From positions 5,096,001 through 5,160,000 of the forward strand of contig NZ_CP035088.1 in NCBI RefSeq assembly GCF_004786035.1: a stretch of DNA of 64,000 nucleotides, in the 5' to 3' direction. Below, one piece after another: positions 41,683-49,700 of this stretch (position 1 is its first letter; each line of letters opens with the position of its first letter). The notes under the pieces were generated by a model, which was not told where the DNA came from, did not search any database, and saw nothing but the letters and a program-made list of their open reading frames with translations. The stretch is from Pseudomonas viciae. GTDB lineage: Bacteria > Pseudomonadota > Gammaproteobacteria > Pseudomonadales > Pseudomonadaceae. The position numbers and the translations under genes were made by a program.

Positions 41683-41721
41683 CTGAACACCTCTTGAACG
41701 TTCTCTGAACCTGCGCTGAAT
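41683..41721 (-). promoter_or_regulatory. Four-part PhoP-box-like array between oprH and dienelactone hydrolase gene
   Basis: Four hexamers lie at 11-bp spacing: CTGAAC (41683), TTGAAC (41694), CTGAAC (41705) and CTGAAT (41716). On the minus strand these read (A/G)TTCAG-type half sites, in the pattern GTTCAG-N5-GTTCAA-N5-GTTCAG, plus ATTCAG upstream. This matches the direct-repeat PhoP box of Pseudomonas. The oprH promoter should lie just downstream on the minus strand. Confidence 0.7.
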
Positions 41722-41764
41722 GAATCGGCTAGTCTGTTCGAACTACTTTTTAAGGAGATCCGTC

Positions 41765-42556
41765 ATGCGCAGGTTGCTTGCTGTTGTCCTTCTGGCCCTG
41801 AGCGGTACGAGCCACGCCGCCATTCAGACCCAAGAGATTCCCTACAGCAGTGCCGACGGCACAAAGCTGATCGGCTATTACGCCTATGACGACGCCATCA
41901 AGGGTCCACGCCCGGGCGTGGTGGTGGTGCATGAATGGTGGGGGCTGAACGATTATGCCAAGCGCCGCGCCCGTGACCTCGCGGGCTTGGGCTACAGCGC
42001 CTTGGCCATCGACATGTACGGCGATGGCAAGAACACCGAGCACCCCAAGGACGCCATGGCCTTCATGCAAGCGGCGCTCAAGGACGGCAAGGCAGCCAGT
42101 GCGCGCTTCCAGGCCGGGCTCGACCTGCTGAAGAAACAACCCCAGACCGACCCGGACAAAATCGCCGCCATCGGTTACTGCTTCGGCGGCAAGGTGGTGC
42201 TGGACGCGGCACGCCAAGGTGTACCACTGGCCGGTGTGGTGAGCTTCCACGGCGCACTGGTGACCAACACCCCGGCCACGCCTGGCAGCGTCAAGGCCAG
42301 GATTCTTGTCGAACACGGTGCGCTGGACAGCATGGTCACCGGGGACAACGTGAGCGCGTTCAAGAGCGAGATGGACAAGGCCGGCGCCGACTATAAATTT
42401 GTCAGCCTCAAGGACGCCAAGCACGGCTTCAGCAACCCGGACGCCGACCGCCTGAGCCACGGCGAACATGGCGGGCCGGACATTGGCTACAACAAAGAAG
42501 CCGATGAAAAGTCCTGGGCGGATATGCAGAAGTTCTTCAAGAAACTTTTTAACTGA
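41765..42556 (+). CDS. Dienelactone hydrolase family exported protein
   Basis: A 263-residue alpha/beta hydrolase with a signal peptide (MRRLLAVVLLALSGTSHAA). Family blocks: 'PRPGVVVVHEWWGLNDYAKR' (oxyanion region), catalytic Cys in 'IAAIGYCFGGKVVLDAARQG' (about residue 140) and His in 'FVSLKDAKHGFSNPDADRLS'. It could hydrolyse esters or lactones in the periplasm; the substrate is unknown. It starts at ATG 41765 with AAGGAGATC upstream. It diverges from oprH and may therefore share the PhoP-box region. Confidence 0.9.
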   Translation: MRRLLAVVLLALSGTSHAAIQTQEIPYSSADGTKLIGYYAYDDAIKGPRPGVVVVHEWWGLNDYAKRRARDLAGLGYSALAIDMYGDGKNTEHPKDAMAFMQAALKDGKAASARFQAGLDLLKKQPQTDPDKIAAIGYCFGGKVVLDAARQGVPLAGVVSFHGALVTNTPATPGSVKARILVEHGALDSMVTGDNVSAFKSEMDKAGADYKFVSLKDAKHGFSNPDADRLSHGEHGGPDIGYNKEADEKSWADMQKFFKKLFN

Positions 42557-42562
42557 CGCAGA

Positions 42563-42597
42563 CCTTGTGGCGAGGGGATTTATCCCCTCGCCACAAA
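42563..42597. repeat. Inverted repeat, 'GTGGCGAGGGGAT' family
   Basis: CCTTGTGGCGAGGGGAT / ATCCCCTCGCCACAA, a relative of the 10033 repeat, immediately after the dienelactone hydrolase stop; probably also a 3' hairpin. Confidence 0.8.
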
Positions 42598-42637
42598 AGC
42601 TCGGCCCCACTACCCAGCGCCAAGCCAACCCGGCAAA

Positions 42638-43372
42638 ATGCCGGGCATGAATGCACTCCCCGCCCTGCCCGCCTGCTGTACGCCTCTGGATGAACACTGG
42701 CTCCTGCCCGATGCGCTGCCCAATACCGTGCTGCTGAGCACCCGCTTCGATCCGTTGCTGCTGAGCGGCAATGACTTTTTGCACAGTGCCATCGAACCAC
42801 CCGCAAGCATCCAGCGTTCGGTGGCCAAGCGTCAGACGGAGTTTCTTGCCGGGCGGATCTGCGCCCGAGCGGCGTTGCGCCAGCTGAACGGCCAGACCTG
42901 CGTGCCGCCCATCGGCGAAGATCGCGCCCCCGTATGGCCGGCCCATGTCAGCGGTTCGATCACCCACAGCACGGGTCGGGCGGCAGCCATCGTCGCCAGG
43001 AAAGATCACTGGCAAGGCTTGGGCATGGACCTGGAAAACCTGCTCGACGCCGAACGGGCCGAGCGCCTGGCTGGCGAAATCCTCACCCCGCCCGAGCTCC
43101 TGCGCATGACCACCCTCGCGCAAGATGAGCGGGCATTGCTGGTGACCCTGACCTTTTCAGTGAAGGAAAGCCTGTTCAAGGCGCTGTACCCGATCGTCGG
43201 GCAGCGCTTTTATTTCGAGCATGCCGAAGTGCTGGAATGGACACACAGCGGACAGGTGCGACTTCGGCTACTGACGAACCTGTCGACCGAGTGGCGCCAT
43301 GGCAGCGAGCTGCAGGGGCAGTTTGGGGTCAAGGATGGGCAGTTGTTGAGTCTGGTGGGGATCAAGGCCTGA
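42638..43372 (+). CDS. pcpS: 4'-phosphopantetheinyl transferase (PcpS-like, EntD family)
   Basis: A 244-residue Sfp/EntD-type enzyme that attaches phosphopantetheine from CoA to carrier proteins of fatty-acid and non-ribosomal peptide synthesis. It contains the 'RSVAKRQTEFLAGRICARAAL' block, the 'GSITHSTGRAAAIVA' block, and the metal-binding 'LGMDLENLLDAERAE' and 'TFSVKESLFKALYPIVGQRF' motifs. The start is ATG 42638 or the ATG at 42647; a small hairpin covers the first. In P. aeruginosa the single PcpS serves both primary and secondary metabolism. Confidence 0.92.
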   Translation: MPGMNALPALPACCTPLDEHWLLPDALPNTVLLSTRFDPLLLSGNDFLHSAIEPPASIQRSVAKRQTEFLAGRICARAALRQLNGQTCVPPIGEDRAPVWPAHVSGSITHSTGRAAAIVARKDHWQGLGMDLENLLDAERAERLAGEILTPPELLRMTTLAQDERALLVTLTFSVKESLFKALYPIVGQRFYFEHAEVLEWTHSGQVRLRLLTNLSTEWRHGSELQGQFGVKDGQLLSLVGIKA

Positions 43373-43393
43373 ACTCAGTAGTGCCTGGAAGGG

Positions 43394-43467
43394 CCCCATC
43401 GCGAGCAAGCTCGCTCCCACATTGGAATGCGGTCCTCTGTGGGAGCGAGCTTGCTCGCGATGAGGCC
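43394..43467. repeat. REP pair
   Basis: Inverted REP cores, 'ATCGCGAGCAAGCTCGCTCC' and 'GTGGGAGCGAGCTTGCTCGC', between convergent pcpS and the sensor kinase gene. Confidence 0.85.
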
Positions 43468-43486
43468 GGCACAGGTGCCACACCTC

Positions 43487-45097
43487 TCAAGACCTATCCT
43501 GATGCCTCGGCCAACTCAAGCTGAAACAGGCCCCACCCAGGCTCTTGCTCTTGCCGACCAACGCCCGGCCGTCGTGCCAATGAATGATCCGTCGCACAAT
43601 CGACAACCCCAACCCATGACCACCCGAAGCACGGGCGCGGCTATCGTCCAGGCGCAGGAAAGGCTTGAACACTCGCTCCCACGCCGCCTCCGGCACGCCC
43701 GGCCCATCGTCCTCGACGTCGACCCGACAACGCAACTGGCCCACCTGGTAGCTGACGGTCACCCGCGAGCTGGCGTGGCGCATGGCATTGCCTACCAGAT
43801 TCTGCAGGGCGCGGTGCAGGAAGCGTGGCTCGGCCTCGACCCAGGCGCCGTCACAATCGGCGGCGGACAGGCATAGACCGCGCTCGACCGTAACCCCCAC
43901 CCGCAGCGGTCCCAACTCCTCGATCACTTGATTGACCAACGCATCCAGATCCACCCGCTGGAAATTCAGGGCCGGCGAACCCTGCTCCAACCGCGCGTAG
44001 GTCAACATCTCGTCCACCAGTCGATCGAGGTCTTCGATGTCGTGGTCCATACCCGCCAGGTATTTGTCCCGGGCCTGGGGCGTGGTGGCGCTGCCGAGCA
44101 TTTCCAGGCCAAAACGCAGGCGTGCCACCGGGGTACGCAGTTCATGGGACACCGCGCGCACCAGCTCACGCTGAATCGCCAATAGCTGCTGCAAATGCTC
44201 GGCCATGCCATTGAACGCGGCGGCCAACCGCCCCACCGAGTCGGCCCCCCGGGCCGGTACGCGGGTTTCCAGGCTGCCCTGGGCGATCTGGGTCGCGGCC
44301 GATTCCAGGCCGCGCAGCCGCCGCTCCAACTGGCGCACCAACAGATAGACGATCAAGCCGATCAGGCTCAGCCCCAGCGCCGCGATCAACACCAACCATT
44401 GCGGTGGATAAGGGTTCATCTGGTACAGCGGGCCGATCTCCAGCACCCACGGCGTACCGACCATGCCGGCGAACACCCGGATCGAATCGCCGCCCTTGCC
44501 CAGCGCCATCACCGTGTCACCCTCGGACACCCGACGGCGCTGGTCTTCGTCCATGTCCGCCGCCGCGACAGTCATCAGGCGCAGGTCGAAACCGAAACCT
44601 TTTTCCTGCTTGAGTTGCGCGAGCCGTTCAGGCTGCTCGCCGACCGGGTAGCGCACCAGCTCGTCGGCCAGCAGGTAGATGGTCGCCCGGGCCAGTTGCT
44701 CGCTGATCTGTTGGACCTCCCCCACCAGCATCAGTTGTTCGCCATCGCTGACCAACCGATAGACCTTCGCCGCATGGGGCCCGGTCTGCTCCACCAATGC
44801 CTGGCCGCGCAGCACGCCAGTGCGCTGGCGGAGGTCCAGGTCGGTCTGGGCAAAGGTCTGCAAGGCCAGGGGGATGCCGAGCAGGCGCTCCCACACCGCC
44901 AACGCCCGCCGACGCTCGGTGTCGTTCATTGCCCGCAGGTTGTCGGCCATCAAGGAAAACGTACCGTGGGCCAGGCGCTCACGGTATTGCTCGCTGCGCG
45001 TCTGGTTGAGCAGATGCAAGGCCAACACGCCGAGTACCGCCACGAGCACCAGTGCGGCACACATGCCGCCATAGATGCGCAGGAAGATCGAGTTCAC
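43487..45097 (-). CDS. OmpR-family partner sensor histidine kinase (RstB-like)
   Basis: A 536-residue transmembrane kinase. Hydrophobic segment one, 'MCAALVLVAVLGVLALHLL' (residues about 11-30), is followed by a long periplasmic sensor (about 31-255) and a second helix 'LVLIAALGLSLIGLIVYLLV' (about 257-277). Next are HAMP, the dimerisation region with 'RAVSHELRTPVARLRFGLEM' (His about residue 351), and the ATPase ('NLVGNAMRHASSRV', 'VEDDGPGVPEAAW', 'GLGLSIVRRII'). The GTG at 45097 overlaps the regulator stop (GTGA). It lies with its cognate regulator directly upstream of nrdA, an arrangement also seen in P. aeruginosa. Signal unknown. Confidence 0.9.
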   Translation of the reverse strand: MNSIFLRIYGGMCAALVLVAVLGVLALHLLNQTRSEQYRERLAHGTFSLMADNLRAMNDTERRRALAVWERLLGIPLALQTFAQTDLDLRQRTGVLRGQALVEQTGPHAAKVYRLVSDGEQLMLVGEVQQISEQLARATIYLLADELVRYPVGEQPERLAQLKQEKGFGFDLRLMTVAAADMDEDQRRRVSEGDTVMALGKGGDSIRVFAGMVGTPWVLEIGPLYQMNPYPPQWLVLIAALGLSLIGLIVYLLVRQLERRLRGLESAATQIAQGSLETRVPARGADSVGRLAAAFNGMAEHLQQLLAIQRELVRAVSHELRTPVARLRFGLEMLGSATTPQARDKYLAGMDHDIEDLDRLVDEMLTYARLEQGSPALNFQRVDLDALVNQVIEELGPLRVGVTVERGLCLSAADCDGAWVEAEPRFLHRALQNLVGNAMRHASSRVTVSYQVGQLRCRVDVEDDGPGVPEAAWERVFKPFLRLDDSRARASGGHGLGLSIVRRIIHWHDGRALVGKSKSLGGACFSLSWPRHQDRS

Positions 45098-45816
45098 GGC
45101 GCCGGGTCTACGCAAGCTTCAGGAACGAACAGGTAGCCTTTGCTGCGAATGGTCTTGATCAGCCGTGGATGGTCCGGGTCGTCGCCGATCTTGGGGCGGA
45201 TGCGCGAGATGCGTACATCGATGGAGCGGTCTTGGCCGTCATAACCGATGCCACGCAGGGCCGTGAAAATTTCCTCCCGGGACAGTATGCGTCCGGCATT
45301 GGACACCAGCAGCCACAGCAGGTCGAATTCGGCACTGGTCAGTTCGATGCCATTGCCCTGCAACCAGGCTTCGCGCAAGGCGTTGTCCACCACCAGCGGA
45401 CCGAATTGCAGGCGCCGCTGCTTTTGTGGCCCCGACGGTTCCGGTTCGCTACGCCGCAGCAAGGCCTGGATGCGCGCCAATAGCAAACGCGGGCGCACCG
45501 GCTTGCAGACGTAGTCGTCGGCGCCCAGGTCCAGGCCCTGGATCTGATCGGTGTCATCGGTGCGGGCGGTGAGCATCAGGATCGGCCCGTCGTAATGCGC
45601 GCGCACCTTGCGGCAGATGCTCAGGCCGTCCTCGCCGGGCAGCATCAGGTCGAGAATCACCAGGTCCGGCTGCTCGGCGATGATCCGCGCCGCCGCCACG
45701 GCGCCGTTACCTTCGATGGCCACGCGCAGGCCGTTGCTTTCAAGGTATTCACGGGTCAACTCGGCCAGACGCTGGTCATCCTCGACGATCAATACCTGCC
45801 AGGCTTCTTGTTCCAC
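45094..45816 (-). CDS. OmpR-family response regulator (RstA-like)
   Basis: A 240-residue regulator with phosphoacceptor Asp56 in 'PDLVILDLMLPGEDG', an N-terminal acidic pair 'LIVEDDQRLAEL' and the C-terminal winged helix ('LTSAEFDLLWLLVSNAGRIL', 'SIDVRISRIRPKIGDDP'). The GTG at 45816 is chosen because the receiver homology begins immediately after it (VEQEAWQVLIVEDD). The frame is open further upstream through a REP-like repeat, which is not part of the gene. The kinase gene overlaps its stop by 4 bp. Confidence 0.9.
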   Translation of the reverse strand: MEQEAWQVLIVEDDQRLAELTREYLESNGLRVAIEGNGAVAAARIIAEQPDLVILDLMLPGEDGLSICRKVRAHYDGPILMLTARTDDTDQIQGLDLGADDYVCKPVRPRLLLARIQALLRRSEPEPSGPQKQRRLQFGPLVVDNALREAWLQGNGIELTSAEFDLLWLLVSNAGRILSREEIFTALRGIGYDGQDRSIDVRISRIRPKIGDDPDHPRLIKTIRSKGYLFVPEACVDPAP

Positions 45817-45862
45817 GGGGGCCTCGTCTTGTTGCGAATATAAAAGGAAGGATCGGCACTCA

Positions 45863-45890
45863 CCTGTGGCGAGCAAGCTCCCTCGCCACA
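45863..45890. repeat. Short inverted repeat, 'GTGGCGAGC' family
   Basis: CCTGTGGCGAGC / GCTCCCTCGCCACA, slightly degenerate, about 45 bp upstream of the regulator start. Confidence 0.7.
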
Positions 45891-46174
45891 AAAGGTGCCC
45901 ACTCCAGGTATTCGAACACAGCGCCTCCCCCATCTTTTTGTCATGTTAAAGGAGGATAAACATGCTCATGCACGGGCCGATTGTATAAACGTCGCCCTCG
46001 GAGAAAACAAGCGGACAAATGCATTCGGTCGCGCGCGACTTGTGTGGTAACGTCCGCGCCCGAAAAAACCATCGGGCTGTTTTCGAGCCGTCAAAACGAT
46101 GAAAAAAGGTCCACTCCAGCTAGGTCGCGGCCTACAGAGCAGTTCCACGTTTCGCACACAAATTACGCACAGGC

Positions 46175-46183
46175 TTATCCACA
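46175..46183 (+). promoter_or_regulatory. DnaA box upstream of nrdA
   Basis: Perfect match TTATCCACA to the DnaA-box consensus TTATNCACA, 430 bp before nrdA. DnaA control of nrdAB is known in E. coli. Confidence 0.6.
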
Positions 46184-46210
46184 GGTAGTACGTTGCATTC
46201 ACCCCCCAAA

Positions 46211-46257
46211 ACGCATTATCTTGTAGCCCGCCGCGTAAAAAACCCTACATGTAGGGT
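46211..46257 (+). promoter_or_regulatory. Tandem NrdR-box-like sites upstream of nrdA
   Basis: ACGCATTATCTTGTAG (46211-46226) and the strong palindrome ACCCTACATGTAGGGT (46242-46257) both resemble the NrdR-box consensus (acaCwAtATaTwGtgt). Their starts are exactly 31 bp apart, about three helical turns, the spacing typical of NrdR pairs. The rest of this 0.8-kb region up to nrdA shows no other gene. Confidence 0.65.
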
Positions 46258-46611
46258 TTTAGGCCAAAAACCAAACACAAGTCGGACAGAGAATTCAAGC
46301 GCTTTTCTTGCTTCTGTCTACCTGAAACAGCGCATTTTTCCCAAGCCCAGACCGCCCCTGCGGATGGCAACTGTTTCAAGGTCGAAAACGACCGAAACGG
46401 TACGGGTGTTGCAGTCCATTGCTGCCACCCCGCAATCCGGTTTCGAGCCTTGGCTTGGAACCCCAGAACTTCGGATGGAAGCGGCATTTAACGCCTGCCT
46501 CCTACTGTCCCGAAGTTGTTATGCCCGGCGCCAGTCGGTTGTAGTGCTTCAGGACGGAACGGTGGGCACCGTGATGGTGCCCAAACAAACATAAAGAACG
46601 TGGAGACACCC

Positions 46612-49503
46612 ATGCACACCGACACAACTCGCGAGAACCCGCAGGGCACCGCGCCGCTGGCCGCCGATTCGAGCCCGGATCTGTCCGCCACCGCGCCGGG
46701 CCAACTGCGTGTGATCAAGCGTAACGGCACTGTCGTTCCTTACACCGATGACAAGATCACCGTCGCCATCACCAAAGCGTTCCTCGCAGTTGAAGGCGGC
46801 ACCGCTGCCGCTTCGTCGCGAATCCACGACACCGTGGCCCGCCTGACCGAGCAGGTCACCGCGACCTTCAAGCGTCGCATGCCATCGGGCGGCACTATCC
46901 ACATCGAAGAAATCCAGGACCAGGTCGAACTGGCCCTGATGCGTGCCGGCGAGCAGAAAGTGGCTCGCGACTACGTGATCTACCGTGATTCGCGCGCCAA
47001 GGAACGTGCCATCCGCACCCCGGCCGACGCACCGGTACAAGCTCACCCATCGATCCGCATCGCCCGCGCCGACGGCAGCCTGGCGCCGCTGGACATGGGC
47101 CGCCTGAACACCATCGTCACCGAGGCCTGCGAAGGTCTGGAAGAAGTCGATGGCGACCTGATCCAGCGCGAAACCCTGAAGAACCTCTATGACGGCGTCG
47201 CACTCAAGGACGTCAACACTGCGCTGGTGATGACCGCGCGCACCCTGGTGGAACGCGAGCCGAACTACTCCTTCGTGACCGCCCGCCTGCTGATGGACAC
47301 CCTGCGTGCCGAAGGCCTGAGTTTCCTGGAAGTCGCCGAGAGCGCGACCCACCACGAGATGGCCGACCTGTACGCCAAGGCCCTGCCGTCCTACGTCGCC
47401 AAGGGTATCGAATACGAATTGCTGAACCCGGTGCTGGCCGAATTCGACCTGGAAAAACTCGGCAAGGCCATCAACCACGAGCGCGACCAGCAGTTCACCT
47501 ACCTGGGCCTGCAAACCCTGTACGACCGTTACTTCATCCACAAGGATGGCGTGCGTTTCGAACTGCCGCAGATCTTCTTCATGCGCGTGGCCATGGGCCT
47601 GGCGATCGAAGAGAAACAGCGTGAAGACCGTGCCATCGAGTTCTACAACCTGTTGTCGTCCTTCGACTACATGGCCTCGACCCCGACCCTGTTCAACGCC
47701 GGTACCCTGCGTCCACAGCTGTCGAGCTGCTACCTGACCACCGTGCCGGACGACCTGTCGGGCATCTACGGCGCGATCCACGACAACGCCATGCTGTCGA
47801 AATTCGCCGGCGGCCTGGGTAACGACTGGACTCCGGTTCGCGCGTTGGGCTCGTACATCAAGGGCACCAACGGCAAATCCCAAGGCGTCGTGCCGTTCCT
47901 CAAAGTGGTCAACGACACTGCGGTCGCGGTCAACCAGGGCGGCAAGCGCAAAGGCGCGGTCTGTGCCTACCTGGAAACCTGGCACATGGACATCGAAGAG
48001 TTCATCGAGCTGCGCAAGAACACCGGTGATGACCGTCGTCGTACCCACGACATGAACACCGCCAACTGGATCCCTGACCTGTTCATGAAGCGCGTCTTCG
48101 ATGACGGCAAGTGGACCCTGTTCTCGCCGTCCGAAGTACCGGACCTGCACGACCTGACCGGCAAGGCTTTCGAAGAGCGCTACGAGTACTACGAAGCCCT
48201 GACCGAGTACAACAAGATCAAGCTGTTCAAAGTCGTCCAGGCCAAAGACCTGTGGCGCAAGATGCTCTCGATGCTGTTCGAAACCGGCCACCCATGGCTG
48301 ACCTTCAAGGATCCGTGCAACCTGCGCAGCCCGCAGCAGCACGTGGGCGTGGTCCACAGCTCGAACCTGTGCACCGAGATCACCCTGAACACCAACAAGG
48401 ACGAGATCGCGGTCTGCAACCTGGGCTCGATCAACCTGCCGAACCACATCGTCGACGGCAAGCTGGACACCGCCAAGCTGCAACGCACCGTGAACACCGC
48501 CGTGCGCATGCTCGACAACGTGATCGACATCAACTACTACTCGGTGCCGCAAGCGAAGAACTCCAACTTCAAGCACCGTCCGGTCGGCCTGGGCATCATG
48601 GGCTTCCAGGACGCTTTGTACCTGCAGCACATCCCGTACGGTTCCGATGCCGCGGTCGAGTTCGCCGACAAGTCCATGGAAGCGGTCAGCTACTACGCGA
48701 TCCAGGCTTCCTGCGACCTGGCCGACGAGCGCGGCGCCTACGAGACGTTCCAGGGTTCGCTGTGGTCCAAAGGCATCCTGCCGCTGGATTCGCAACAGAT
48801 CCTGATCGCCCAGCGTGGCCAGAAGTACATCGACGTTGACCTGAACGAATCCCTGGACTGGGCACCGGTTCGCGCCCGTGTACAGAAAGGCATCCGTAAC
48901 TCCAACATCATGGCCATCGCACCGACCGCGACCATCGCCAACATCACCGGCGTGTCGCAGTCGATCGAACCGACCTACCAGAACCTGTATGTGAAATCGA
49001 ACCTGTCGGGCGAATTCACCGTGATCAACCCGTACCTGGTTCGCGACCTCAAGGCCCGCGGCCTGTGGGACTCGGTCATGATCAACGACCTGAAGTACTA
49101 CGACGGTTCGGTGCAGCAGATCGAGCGCATCCCGCAAGAGCTCAAAGCGCTCTACGCCACCGCGTTCGAAGTGGACACCAAGTGGATCGTCGACGCCGCC
49201 AGCCGTCGCCAGAAGTGGATCGACCAGGCTCAGTCGCTGAACCTGTACATCGCTGGCGCCTCGGGCAAGAAGCTGGACGTGACCTACCGCATGGCCTGGT
49301 ACCGTGGCCTGAAAACCACTTACTACCTCCGTGCCCTGGCCGCCACCAGCACCGAGAAGTCGACCATCAACACCGGCAAGCTGAACGCTGTTTCCAGCGG
49401 CGGCAACCACGGTGACGATTCGGTCCTGGCTGCTCCAGCAGGTCCGGCGCCAGTGCCAAAGGCCTGCGCGATTGACGAGCCGGATTGCGAAGCTTGCCAA
49501 TAA
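46612..49503 (+). CDS. nrdA: Ribonucleoside-diphosphate reductase class Ia alpha subunit
   Basis: Catalytic subunit that reduces NDPs to dNDPs. The 963-residue protein has two N-terminal ATP-cone regions: residues about 24-120 with 'LRVIKRNGTVVPYTDDKITV', and about 145-230 with 'SIRIARADGSLAPLDMGRLN'. The catalytic barrel carries the active-site cysteines and radical-site signatures: 'LRPQLSSCYLTTVPDDL', 'VVHSSNLCTEITLNTNKDEI', and 'RNSNIMAIAPTATIANITG'. The C-terminal redox pair is 'CAIDEPDCEAC'. The double cone is typical of pseudomonad NrdA. The ATG at 46612 follows GGAGACACC. The partner nrdB is not adjacent in this window. Confidence 0.97.
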   Translation: MHTDTTRENPQGTAPLAADSSPDLSATAPGQLRVIKRNGTVVPYTDDKITVAITKAFLAVEGGTAAASSRIHDTVARLTEQVTATFKRRMPSGGTIHIEEIQDQVELALMRAGEQKVARDYVIYRDSRAKERAIRTPADAPVQAHPSIRIARADGSLAPLDMGRLNTIVTEACEGLEEVDGDLIQRETLKNLYDGVALKDVNTALVMTARTLVEREPNYSFVTARLLMDTLRAEGLSFLEVAESATHHEMADLYAKALPSYVAKGIEYELLNPVLAEFDLEKLGKAINHERDQQFTYLGLQTLYDRYFIHKDGVRFELPQIFFMRVAMGLAIEEKQREDRAIEFYNLLSSFDYMASTPTLFNAGTLRPQLSSCYLTTVPDDLSGIYGAIHDNAMLSKFAGGLGNDWTPVRALGSYIKGTNGKSQGVVPFLKVVNDTAVAVNQGGKRKGAVCAYLETWHMDIEEFIELRKNTGDDRRRTHDMNTANWIPDLFMKRVFDDGKWTLFSPSEVPDLHDLTGKAFEERYEYYEALTEYNKIKLFKVVQAKDLWRKMLSMLFETGHPWLTFKDPCNLRSPQQHVGVVHSSNLCTEITLNTNKDEIAVCNLGSINLPNHIVDGKLDTAKLQRTVNTAVRMLDNVIDINYYSVPQAKNSNFKHRPVGLGIMGFQDALYLQHIPYGSDAAVEFADKSMEAVSYYAIQASCDLADERGAYETFQGSLWSKGILPLDSQQILIAQRGQKYIDVDLNESLDWAPVRARVQKGIRNSNIMAIAPTATIANITGVSQSIEPTYQNLYVKSNLSGEFTVINPYLVRDLKARGLWDSVMINDLKYYDGSVQQIERIPQELKALYATAFEVDTKWIVDAASRRQKWIDQAQSLNLYIAGASGKKLDVTYRMAWYRGLKTTYYLRALAATSTEKSTINTGKLNAVSSGGNHGDDSVLAAPAGPAPVPKACAIDEPDCEACQ

Positions 49504-49540
49504 GCTGAGTGGGTGGGCGCGTAAAGGCGCCTGCTGAAAG

Positions 49541-49580
49541 AAGCCCCCGATAGACCGCTGGTTTATCGGGGGTTTTCTTT
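49541..49580 (+). terminator. Terminator of nrdA
   Basis: CCCCCGATAGACC / GGTTTATCGGGGG hairpin followed by TTTTCTTTT, about 40 bp after the stop. Confidence 0.9.
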
Positions 49581-49600
49581 TGCCTGCGGGAAAGTTCGCT

Positions 49601-49638
49601 AAAAAAAACGGCAAAGCCAGGGTTGTGGCTTTGCCGTT
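49601..49638 (-). terminator. Terminator of RTX gene
   Basis: ACGGCAAAGCCA / TGGCTTTGCCGT hairpin (12-bp stem). On the minus strand the right side is followed by eight Ts, 63 bp after the RTX stop codon. Confidence 0.88.
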
Positions 49639-49700
49639 TGTGTTTATCTCACCGCAACATCCACTGAAAAGCGACGGATGCTGCGGTGGCCAGATGGCAC

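Noticed and set aside
46193..46594. A 133-codon open frame in the nrdA leader
   Set aside because: No homology, no ribosome binding site, overlaps the NrdR-box region, and has Arg/Ser/Thr-rich composition as expected from untranslated sequence.
46549..49614. A 1,021-codon open frame antisense to nrdA
   Set aside because: nrdA has ATP cones, active-site cysteines and the C-terminal redox pair; the antisense frame is a high-GC codon-bias shadow.
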